From Chloroflexota bacterium (GTDB taxonomy: Bacteria > Chloroflexota > Limnocylindria > Limnocylindrales > CSP1-4): a stretch of 8,407 bases of DNA. The stretch is taken from positions 1 to 8,407 of the forward strand of contig JAKAHX010000048.1 of the NCBI GenBank assembly GCA_021814735.1. The letters run 5' to 3'. Both the position numbers and the translations under genes were made by a program. The notes beneath the pieces were generated by a model, which was not told the DNA's origin, made no database searches, and saw nothing but the letters and a program-made list of their open reading frames with translations. Of this stretch, positions 1 through 5,248 are shown piece after piece (within the stretch, counting starts at the first letter, position 1; each line of letters starts with the position of its first letter).

Positions 1-2489
1 CGGAGAACGCCGTGGAGTACTTCGTTTCCTACTTCGACTACTACCAGCCGGAGGCATACCTGCCCCGGAGCGACACCTACATCGAGAAGGATTCGAGTCG
101 CAACGACGAGATCGACAAGCTGCGGCATGCGGCGACGAAGGCGCTCTTCGAGCGGCGGGACGTCATCATCGTGGCCTCCGTCAGCTGCATCTACGGCCTC
201 GGCGCGCCGGTGGACTACGGGGCCACGGTCATCCGTCTGCGCGTCGGGGGCCAGTATCGGCGGGATGGCGTCCTGCGCCAGCTGGTGGACCTCCAGTACC
301 AACGCAACGACGCCGCGCTCAGCCGCGCACGCTTCCGGGTCCGTGGCGACACGCTGGAGCTGCAGCCCGCGTACGACGACTTCGTCGTGCGCATCCAGTT
401 CTTCGGTGACGAGGTAGAGCGGATCGTCGAGATCGATCCGCTGACGGGCGAGGTGCTGGCCGAGCGCAAGGAGGTTGCCATCTATCCCGCCTCGCACTAC
501 GTCACGCCGGCCGAGAAGCTGCGCGAGGCGATCGTGGACATCGAGGCCGAGATGGAGGCGCGGTGCGCGGAGCTTGACGCGGCCGGACGGGCCCTGGAGT
601 CGGCACGGCTGCGGCAGCGGACCACCTTCGACCTCGAGATGATGCGCGAGCTCGGCTTCTGTTCCGGGATCGAGAACTACTCGCGGCACCTGGCCCGGCG
701 GCCGGCCGGGTCGCGGCCGTGGACGCTGCTCGACTACTTCCCGCCCGACTGGCTGCTGGTCGTGGACGAGAGCCACATGACCATTCCCCAGGTGGTCGGG
801 ATGTACAAGAACGACCGGACGCGCAAGGAGATCCTGGTCGACTTCGGGTTCCGCCTTCCCTCGGCGCTGGACAACCGGCCGCTGACGTTCGAGGAGTTCG
901 ACGATCACCTGAACCAGGTCATCTACATGAGCGCCACGCCCGCCGCGTTCGAGCTGCAGCGCAGCCAGCAGGTGGTCGAGCAGCTGATCCGGCCAACCGG
1001 GATCGTGGACCCGCCCGTGCGGGTAAGGCCGACGCGCGGGCAGATCGACGACCTGCTCGACCGCATCCACGGGCGAGTCGAGCGCGGAGAGCGCGTCCTG
1101 GTGACCACGCTCACCAAGAAGATGGCGGAAGACCTCGCCGAGTACCTGAAGGACCTCGGGGTGAAGGTCGCCTACCTGCACAGCGAAGTGGACACCCTCG
1201 AACGCGTGCAGATCCTCCGGGACCTGCGGCTCGGGGTGTACGACGTGGTCGTCGGCATCAATCTGCTGCGCGAGGGGATCGACCTGCCGGAGGTCACGCT
1301 CGTCGCGATCCTCGATGCCGACAAGGAGGGGTTCCTGCGCAGCGCGTGGTCGCTGATCCAGGTGTCCGGGCGTGCGGCCCGCAACGTCGGCGGCGAGGTG
1401 GTGATGTACGCCGACACGATGACGGACTCCATGAAGCTCGCGATCGCGGAGACGGAGCGCCGTCGGGCCATCCAGATCGCCTACAACGCCGAGCACGGCA
1501 TCGAGCCCACCACGATCGTCAAGGAGGTCCACGACCTGAACGATCGGCTGCGCGCGGTGGCGGAGACGCCCGGGGCGTTTGTCGACGCGGCAGGTCAGCG
1601 GGAGCTGAGCGAGATGAGCCGCGAACAGATCGCCCAGCTGGTGTCGCGCATGGAGGCGGAGATGCGGGCGGCGGCCAGGGAGCTGGAGTTCGAGAAGGCG
1701 GCCGCGCTCCGCGACGAGATCCAGGCGATCCGGCTGCGCGTGCTCGAGGAGGACGCGTCGCTCGACGTGGAGCGGGCGGCGGAGCAGGCAGCCGCGGTCG
1801 CGGCGGGTGGCGCGTCAGCGGCGCGACGCGGCAGCCGCGTGGCGGCACGCGGCCGTGGCCCGGCAAACGTCGAGGGCGGTTTGCGACCTGAACGACGGGG
1901 CCTGCCAGCCGCCCGACCCGGCTCGGCGCCCGCCCGACCCGGTGCTGCATCCTCGCCGGGGGGCCTGCTACCTGACCGACGTGGCCGGGCGCCCGCCCGC
2001 GGCGGCATCGGGACGACCACGCGTGCCGTTCCAGCCAGCGGTAGGGCGGCGTTGGCGGCAAGCGGGCCCGGCGGAGTCGGGTCGGGCAGCGCGACGGGCG
2101 TGGGACCGGCGCGAGGTGGACCGAGGACAGCCGGCCCGGAAGGGGACGGTGCCCGTGTCGGTGCAGGCTGGGATGGCACGCCCGCGGGGGAGGGCGCAGG
2201 CGTGGTGCACGCCGACGCCGGCCTCATGCGCGTAGCGTCCGTCCAGGTGCTGCCGGCCGGCGAGGAGCCGGCACTCGCCATCGGGGGCCCCGGCGAGGAG
2301 CCGGCACTCGCCGAGCACGAGACAGCGATCGACGAGGGCACCGCCTCCGACTGGCTGCCGGGAATCCGCGACGAGCACGACGACGAGGGTGGTTGGCAGG
2401 CCAAGTGGCTGGACCGCCAGGCATGGGACCACCGGGTGACGCCCAACATCATCCGCCGCACGGGCCAGCGTCCACGTCGCCGGCGCTGA
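1..2489 (+). CDS. uvrB: UvrABC excision nuclease subunit B (5'-truncated by window edge)
   Basis: UvrB is the DNA-damage verification helicase of nucleotide excision repair. It is loaded by UvrA and then recruits UvrC. The reading frame is already open at the edge (first full codon at base 3), so roughly the first 85-90 residues, including the Walker A loop, lie outside. The visible part opens in the beta-hairpin ([14 protein letters not shown], aromatic clamp) and continues through IEKDSS, motif II DESH (about 765-776), [40 protein letters not shown] and motif [11 protein letters not shown] (about 1359-1385; many UvrBs have TIGRAARN). A UVR motif for UvrC contact lies at about 1614-1755. From about 1790 the frame continues for some 230 residues of Gly/Ala/Pro/Arg-rich sequence with relaxed third positions. 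It ends in an acidic, Trp-rich, then Arg-rich block (2341-2486) that regains strong G/C third positions. Identity of the core is certain; the role of the tail is unknown. Confidence 0.97.
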   Translation, partial: ENAVEYFVSYFDYYQPEAYLPRSDTYIEKDSSRNDEIDKLRHAATKALFERRDVIIVASVSCIYGLGAPVDYGATVIRLRVGGQYRRDGVLRQLVDLQYQRNDAALSRARFRVRGDTLELQPAYDDFVVRIQFFGDEVERIVEIDPLTGEVLAERKEVAIYPASHYVTPAEKLREAIVDIEAEMEARCAELDAAGRALESARLRQRTTFDLEMMRELGFCSGIENYSRHLARRPAGSRPWTLLDYFPPDWLLVVDESHMTIPQVVGMYKNDRTRKEILVDFGFRLPSALDNRPLTFEEFDDHLNQVIYMSATPAAFELQRSQQVVEQLIRPTGIVDPPVRVRPTRGQIDDLLDRIHGRVERGERVLVTTLTKKMAEDLAEYLKDLGVKVAYLHSEVDTLERVQILRDLRLGVYDVVVGINLLREGIDLPEVTLVAILDADKEGFLRSAWSLIQVSGRAARNVGGEVVMYADTMTDSMKLAIAETERRRAIQIAYNAEHGIEPTTIVKEVHDLNDRLRAVAETPGAFVDAAGQRELSEMSREQIAQLVSRMEAEMRAAARELEFEKAAALRDEIQAIRLRVLEEDASLDVERAAEQAAAVAAGGASAARRGSRVAARGRGPANVEGGLRPERRGLPAARPGSAPARPGAASSPGGLLPDRRGRAPARGGIGTTTRAVPASGRAALAASGPGGVGSGSATGVGPARGGPRTAGPEGDGARVGAGWDGTPAGEGAGVVHADAGLMRVASVQVLPAGEEPALAIGGPGEEPALAEHETAIDEGTASDWLPGIRDEHDDEGGWQAKWLDRQAWDHRVTPNIIRRTGQRPRRRR
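2257..2312 (+). repeat. In-frame 33-bp-period direct repeat in the uvrB tail
   Basis: A 23-bp sequence occurs identically at 2257-2279 and 2290-2312. The spacing is 33 bp, or exactly 11 codons, so the reading frame is kept. Both copies encode GEEPALA. It looks like a recent small tandem duplication inside the disordered C-terminal linker of UvrB. Confidence 0.85.
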
Positions 2490-2606
2490 GCCTGCGGCCC
2501 GGGACGGACAGCCCTTCAGGCCCCGCTCGCTCCACCACCCTCCGATCGGCATTCGCGGTCGCGTCGTCCCGCGGTTCGGCTTGGTCGGACAGCGACCCTC
2601 GTCTCG

Positions 2607-2744
2607 CGGCCGGTGGGCGCCTCGACTCGCCCGGTAGGCGCCGCTCGTCGCCCGGATGTCGCCCGCATGTCGCCTCGGCTCGGTTGACCAGCGCGGCTCG
2701 CGCGGCCGATGGGCGCCTCGGGTCGCTCGGTTGGCGCAGTCGTC
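2607..2744. repeat. 43-bp imperfect direct repeat pair, 96-bp offset
   Basis: Copies at 2607-2649 and 2703-2744 share CGGCC(G/A)-TGGGCGCCTCG and then diverge through similar TCGC-CGGT-GGCGC and CTCGTC/GTCGTC blocks. They contain an exact 10-mer core, GGGCGCCTCG, at 2615-2624 and 2711-2720. The region is non-coding as far as I can see. The pair is consistent with an old duplication of about 96 bp. Confidence 0.6.
2642..2674. repeat. Three tandem 11-bp units
   Basis: CGCTCGTCGCC, CGGATGTCGCC and CGCATGTCGCC follow one another without gaps at 2642-2652, 2653-2663 and 2664-2674. They share a GTCGCC end. This is a minor microsatellite-like tract nested between the two 43-bp repeat copies. Confidence 0.65.
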
Positions 2745-2758
2745 ACCGGCGCCCCACC

Positions 2759-2842
2759 GCGACCCGTACGCGGGCACCGCCCGGCCCCGTTGGTCGCGCG
2801 GGCACCGCCCGGCCGAGTTGGTCGCGCGGGCACCGCCCGGCC
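2759..2842. repeat. 28-bp tandem repeat, three copies
   Basis: The 18-bp core CGCGGGCACCGCCCGGCC is perfectly repeated at 2769-2786, 2797-2814 and 2825-2842, a strict 28-bp period. The 10-bp segments between cores are near-identical for copies two and three (TTGGTCG shared) and diverged in copy one. Each core contains a small inverted repeat (CGGGC-ACC-GCCCG), so each unit could fold into a 5-bp hairpin in RNA or single-stranded DNA. The period is not a multiple of three, which argues against selection as a coding repeat. Confidence 0.85.
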
Positions 2843-3385
2843 GGTGGCATCCGACCGGACGATGATTCTTGCCAACGCTCGCCGGGTGAGCGCGGAACGG
2901 TTCTCGGCAGCAATCGTGTCCCTACCTCGCGGTCGGTGCACGAAGCAGGCCCGGTTGCCGCGCAGTGCCGTGCCTGTTCCAGCCTCGCGGGAGCGTTCGG
3001 TGCACCCGGGCCGTGACCGGATCGACAGCTGAGGTTGGGTCCGGGCCGTTCGTGCCCGATGCGGGCCCGCCCGGCGTTCACCACGCGAGCATTGGTCAAC
3101 TTCTTCGTACGTGGTCGTTGCGGGGGGAGAGCCGAATCCCGACACTCATGGACGTGGCGCTCGTGCCCCTTCCGCGTGGCGGATCGCATCAGCCGGCCCC
3201 GCATCGGTCGTTGTCGCGGTCGCGGGCACGGCCTCGTGCGGTCGTTCCGCGACGCGATCACCGAGTCGTCGCCCAGGGACTGCGAAGTTGCCGCGGTGTC
3301 GAGCGTCTCGGCGAGCACCGCGCCCAAGCAGCGGAACGTCCACTCCTCGGCGGGTGGTCGTGCCTCGGCGAAGACGCCAGGGACC

Positions 3386-3410
3386 CCCGGGTCTCGCACC
3401 TGGACCCGGG
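3386..3410. other. 8-bp perfect inverted repeat
   Basis: CCCGGGTC (3386-3393) and GACCCGGG (3403-3410) are perfect reverse complements around a 9-nt loop. No T-run follows on either strand, so this is not a standard intrinsic terminator. It lies about 180 bp beyond the stop of the minus-strand DJ-1/PfpI gene and could stall that transcript, or it could be one more product of the repetitive spacer. Confidence 0.4.
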
Positions 3411-3416
3411 TGAGCA

Positions 3417-3584
3417 GGTCAGTCCTGCCGCTGGCCGGTCAGTCCTGCCGCCGGCCCAATCCGTCCCGCTCCCATGCGGATCGGTCCCGCCACCGGCCGG
3501 TCAGTCCCGCGACCGGCCAGGTCGGTCCTGCCGCCGGCCGGTCATCCCGGCGGCCAGGCGAGCGGGTCGGTCCCGCCGCCAGCC
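3417..3584. repeat. Cluster of about eight 20-bp degenerate repeats
   Basis: The consensus is close to GGTC(A/G)GTCC(T/C)GCCGCCGGCC. Well-matched units lie at 3417-3436, 3437-3456 (directly abutting), 3479-3498, 3499-3518, 3520-3539 and 3565-3584. Degenerate fill-ins are at 3457-3476 and about 3540-3558. Adjacent units create GGCCGG/CCGGCC inverted pairs, for example 3433-3438 with 3451-3456, so the array can fold into consecutive hairpins. It abuts the 3' end of the DJ-1/PfpI gene; the last unit stops 4 bp before its stop codon. There are no unique spacers of constant length, so this is not CRISPR. Confidence 0.8.
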
Positions 3585-3587
3585 GGT

Positions 3588-4124
3588 TCAGCCCCGTCGC
3601 GCGTGGTGCTCGGCGAAGAGGTCGACCGTCTCGCGCAGGAAGGCGGGGATGTCGTCCACGACGCGGCCCCAGGCGATGTCCTGGTCGCGGAACGCCGGTT
3701 CGTCGACCCACGTGGCGCCGGCATTGACAAGGTCATCCTTGATCCCTTTCGACCCGGTGGCACGGACGCCGTCCAGGATCTTCGCGGAGATCGCGACCAG
3801 CCCGCCGTGGCAGACGATCGCGAGCGGCTTGCCCGCCGTTCGCATCCCCGCGACGAGCCCCGTCACGGCCTCGTACCGGCGCAGCTTGTCGGGCGCCCAT
3901 CCGCCCGGGACCACGAGCGCATCGAACGACGCGGCGTCGACGTCCGCCGCCGCCCGCTCGACCGTGACCTCGAGCCCGTTCTTGCCGTGGACCGTGCCGG
4001 GCGCGATGCCCACGCTCGTGACGTGCGCCCCCTCCTCGCGCAGCCGCATCACGGTGCACCAGTACTCCAGGTCCTCGACGCCCTCGGCGGCGAGCACCGC
4101 GATCCGCATACCCTCGAGCCGCAT
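3588..4124 (-). CDS. DJ-1/PfpI family protein (class I glutamine amidotransferase-like)
   Basis: The predicted protein has 178 residues, a normal length for the PfpI/YhbO branch. It begins with an alpha/beta nucleotide-fold-like strand (MRIAVLAAEGVED), with Glu17 at the position of the conserved acidic residue. It then has VVPGGWAPDKLR and the nucleophile elbow AIVCHGG with Cys105-His106. Family members are stress-protective hydrolases, proteases, chaperones or glyoxalase/deglycase-like enzymes; the substrate cannot be told from sequence. I chose the start at 4122-4124 because GGGAGG sits seven bases upstream. The internal Met6 lacks good spacing. The gene is transcribed divergently from the dap operon, and its 3' end runs into a 20-bp repeat array. 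No signal peptide or membrane segment is visible, so it is probably cytosolic. Confidence 0.9.
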   Translation of the reverse strand: MRLEGMRIAVLAAEGVEDLEYWCTVMRLREEGAHVTSVGIAPGTVHGKNGLEVTVERAAADVDAASFDALVVPGGWAPDKLRRYEAVTGLVAGMRTAGKPLAIVCHGGLVAISAKILDGVRATGSKGIKDDLVNAGATWVDEPAFRDQDIAWGRVVDDIPAFLRETVDLFAEHHARRG

Positions 4125-4161
4125 CGGTTCGCCTCCCGCGCACTGCTGTCGACTGCGACCG

Positions 4162-4167
4162 ATTGTA
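4162..4167 (-). promoter_or_regulatory. Possible -10 element for the DJ-1/PfpI gene
   Basis: On the minus strand this reads TACAAT, one mismatch from TATAAT, about 38 bp upstream of the predicted start codon. No convincing -35 is seen at the expected distance (CCCGGC), so the promoter is tentative. Confidence 0.35.
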
Positions 4168-4241
4168 GGTGCCTGCCGTGGGGGGCCGGGCATGGCGGCG
4201 CTCCTGTAACGGGCGACGCAGCGATCGCGACGACGCGGTGA

Positions 4242-4270
4242 TTGACATGCCAACCACGGGCCGGTATCGT
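4242..4270 (+). promoter_or_regulatory. Sigma-70-type promoter driving the dap operon
   Basis: A perfect -35 hexamer TTGACA (4242-4247) is followed after exactly 17 bp by TATCGT (4265-4270), which keeps T1, A2, T3 and T6 of the -10 consensus. In such GC-rich DNA this combination is unlikely by chance. Predicted transcription would begin near A4277, giving a leader of about 207 nt before dapB. It is divergent from, and about 75 bp away from, the tentative DJ-1/PfpI -10. Confidence 0.7.
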
Positions 4271-4279
4271 CCGGCGACC

Positions 4280-4339
4280 ATGATGCACGTCGAGCTGAAG
4301 GCGAAGCGCTGGCGACCCTGCCGGGAGGCACGGGCCTAG
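4280..4339 (+). CDS. Possible 19-residue leader peptide upstream of dapB
   Basis: ATG at 4280 opens a 19-codon frame, MMHVELKAKRWRPCREARA, ending in TAG at 4337-4339. It starts only about 3 nt after the predicted transcription start, so translation would have to be leaderless or nearly so. It contains two Lys codons (both AAG) and five Arg codons, which is not a strong regulatory run. What favours a real role is its position: it lies between a good promoter and an intrinsic terminator, and it spans both the 5' arm of the first leader helix and the whole nested hairpin. A chance ORF is equally possible. Confidence 0.3.
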   Translation: MMHVELKAKRWRPCREARA

Positions 4340-4386
4340 AGGCTTCGCGTCGGACGACGAACGGGGCCTCCAGGCGCGGAGGTCCC
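4301..4386 (+). promoter_or_regulatory. Structured 5' leader RNA of the dap operon
   Basis: Four pairing elements can be read directly. P1 is GCGAAGC (4301-4307) with GCTTCGC (4342-4348), 7 bp perfect. Nested inside, CCCTGCC (4316-4322) pairs with GGCA-GGG (4327-4334) over a GGGA loop, with one bulge. An alternative hairpin TTCG-GTCG/CGAC-GAA (4344-4361) shares bases with the 3' arm of P1, so the two are mutually exclusive. Finally GGGCCTCC (4364-4371) pairs with GGAGG-CCC (4378-4386), with one bulge. CGCGGA at 4375-4380 can instead pair with TCCGCG (4411-4416) of the following terminator, making a candidate antiterminator. I do not recognise lysine-riboswitch core sequences or a correctly oriented T-box. 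No ligand can be assigned. Confidence 0.5.
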
Positions 4387-4387
4387 G

Positions 4388-4423
4388 AAGGGCCGCGGAA
4401 CCACCCGGTGTCCGCGGCCTTTT
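4388..4423 (+). terminator. Intrinsic terminator/attenuator in the dap leader
   Basis: GGCCGCGGA (4391-4399) pairs perfectly with TCCGCGGCC (4411-4419). ACC/GGT inside extends the stem around an ACCC loop. Outside, G4390-T4420 plus A4389 and A4388 with the T-run lengthen the base. TTTT (4420-4423) follows at once. It lies about 110 nt into the transcript and 60 bp before the dapB start, with no complete gene between the promoter and it. That placement is typical of transcription attenuation rather than of operon termination. Confidence 0.75.
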
Positions 4424-4447
4424 CGTGTCCGGCGACGGACGGATGGA

Positions 4448-4476
4448 CCTCCACCTGCGGCCCCTCCACCTGGAGG
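4448..4476 (+). promoter_or_regulatory. dapB ribosome binding site inside a hairpin, with duplicated anti-SD sequence
   Basis: The ribosome site GGAGG (4472-4476) is seven bases before ATG 4484. TGGAGG (4471-4476) is the exact complement of CCTCCA at 4463-4468, two bases away, and also of CCTCCA at 4448-4453. The decamer CCTCCACCTG occurs twice, 15 bp apart. Either copy could mask the ribosome site, so translation of dapB may be controlled in addition to transcription attenuation. Confidence 0.55.
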
Positions 4477-4483
4477 CACGCAG

Positions 4484-5248
4484 ATGCGAGCGATCGTGAT
4501 GGGCGACGGCCCGATGGGCCGCGCGGTGGCGGCCGGGCTTCTCGAGCGGGGCGAGACACCGCTGGTGCTGGGGCGCCCGGCGAGTACGCATCCTCCCGGG
4601 ACGTTCGCGGGGGCAGACGTCGCCTTCGAGTTCTCGCGCGGCACGGCGGTCCTGGCCAACCTAGCCGCGGGGCTCGCCGGGGGCTGCCGGACGTACGTAG
4701 TGGGCACGACGGCGTGGAGCGTCACGACCGCGGAGGTCAACGCACTGCTCACCCAGCACGGCGCCTGCGCGGTGGTGGCCGCGAACTTCAGCCCGGGCGT
4801 CAATCTCCTGGGGCGCCTGGTCGCCTCGGCAAGTCGGATGTTCGGCGCGCTGCCGGCCTACGACCCGTACGTGGTGGAGTGGCACCGGCGCGGGAAGACG
4901 GATCGGCCCTCGGGCACGGCGCTCGACCTGGGCCGGCGCATCGTGGATGGCCATCCGGCCAAGCGGCGCATCGTCGAAGGCCCGCGCGACGGCCCGCCCG
5001 CGCCCGACGAGCTCGAGATCGCGAGCGTGCGGGCCGGCTCGTCTCCCGGGATGCACCTGGTCGGCTTCGACGCGCCTGGGGAGACCGTGGAACTGCGCCT
5101 GACCGCGCGCGACCGATCGGCGTACGCAATGGGGGCCCTCGCGGCGGCCGACTGGCTGCTGCGTGCCCCCCGTCGCCCCGGCATCCACCCCTTCGACTGC
5201 GTCGTCGACGAGCTCGTCGGCGCCGAGGCTGCAGGAGGCACACGATGA
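4484..5248 (+). CDS. dapB: 4-hydroxy-tetrahydrodipicolinate reductase
   Basis: DapB reduces the DapA product to tetrahydrodipicolinate with NAD(P)H in the diaminopimelate/lysine pathway. The 254-residue length is in the family range. The N-terminus carries a dinucleotide-binding loop (GDGPMGRAV, residues 7-15). VGTT (73-76), ANFSPGVNLL (100-109), the catalytic signature ending in PSGTA (142-146) and RAGSSPGMH (183-191) follow in the expected order. In the signature EWHRRGKTDRPSGTA, His134 and Lys138 correspond to E. coli His159 and Lys163, but the neighbouring second His of the usual HH pair is Arg135. It is the first gene of the operon, preceded by GGAGG at seven bases. Its TGA overlaps the dapA ATG (ATGA). 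The C-terminus (GIHPFDCVVDEL) is typical. Confidence 0.93.
   Translation: MRAIVMGDGPMGRAVAAGLLERGETPLVLGRPASTHPPGTFAGADVAFEFSRGTAVLANLAAGLAGGCRTYVVGTTAWSVTTAEVNALLTQHGACAVVAANFSPGVNLLGRLVASASRMFGALPAYDPYVVEWHRRGKTDRPSGTALDLGRRIVDGHPAKRRIVEGPRDGPPAPDELEIASVRAGSSPGMHLVGFDAPGETVELRLTARDRSAYAMGALAAADWLLRAPRRPGIHPFDCVVDELVGAEAAGGTR

Larger units (their letters stand above)
2490..3587. other. 1.1-kb region without a recognisable gene, rich in short repeats
   Basis: This region lies between the uvrB stop and the stop of the convergent DJ-1/PfpI gene. All six frames contain open stretches, as expected at this G+C content, but none shows a known family motif, a ribosome site with a convincing start, or a consistent third-position bias. 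The longest minus-strand candidate (2743-3399) begins with ordinary-looking residues (GVFAEARPPAEEW, CLGAVLAETLD) but dissolves into Arg/Pro/Gly-rich sequence. It could be a decayed or unknown gene, but I do not call it. The left part (2600-2842) and the right edge (3417-3584) are made of short tandem or dispersed repeats. The middle (about 2860-3380) is somewhat less G+C-rich, and I see nothing definite there. No tRNA- or rRNA-like sequence and no clear terminator for uvrB were found. Confidence 0.7.

Noticed and set aside
1519..2777. Several long minus-strand open frames overlapping the uvrB tail
   Set aside because: They are Arg/Pro/Ser-rich with no motifs and lie opposite a frame contiguous with uvrB. 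They are expected shadows in GC-rich DNA.
2743..3399. Minus-strand ORF of about 218 codons in the spacer
   Set aside because: Its first third looks protein-like, but it has no recognisable family or ribosome site, and it runs through the 28-bp tandem repeat. Noted under findings as a possible decayed gene only.
3386..3410. Intrinsic terminator for the DJ-1/PfpI gene
   Set aside because: A good inverted repeat but no T-run on either strand, and it lies about 180 bp past the stop codon.
3417..3584. CRISPR array
   Set aside because: The units abut or nearly abut and are degenerate. There are no unique spacers of constant length and no cas genes.
3035..3727. Plus-strand ORF running into the DJ-1/PfpI gene
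   Set aside because: Arg/Ser/Pro-rich composition, passes through the 20-bp repeat array and is antisense to a well-supported gene.
4376..4412. T-box-like string GGGTGGTTCCGCGG on the minus strand
   Set aside because: It departs from the T-box consensus (TTCC instead of TACC). It is the mirror of a perfect + strand terminator, and no aminoacylation-related gene or downstream terminator follows on the minus strand. The room for a Stem I would lie inside dapB.
4277..4423. Lysine riboswitch (L box)
   Set aside because: I could not find the conserved core segments of the L box, and the region before the terminator (about 110 nt) is shorter than that aptamer normally needs.
4408..5247. A long upstream extension of dapA starting at 4408
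   Set aside because: The frame is open by chance opposite dapB. The real dapA start at 5245 has an AGGAGG site and an ATGA overlap.
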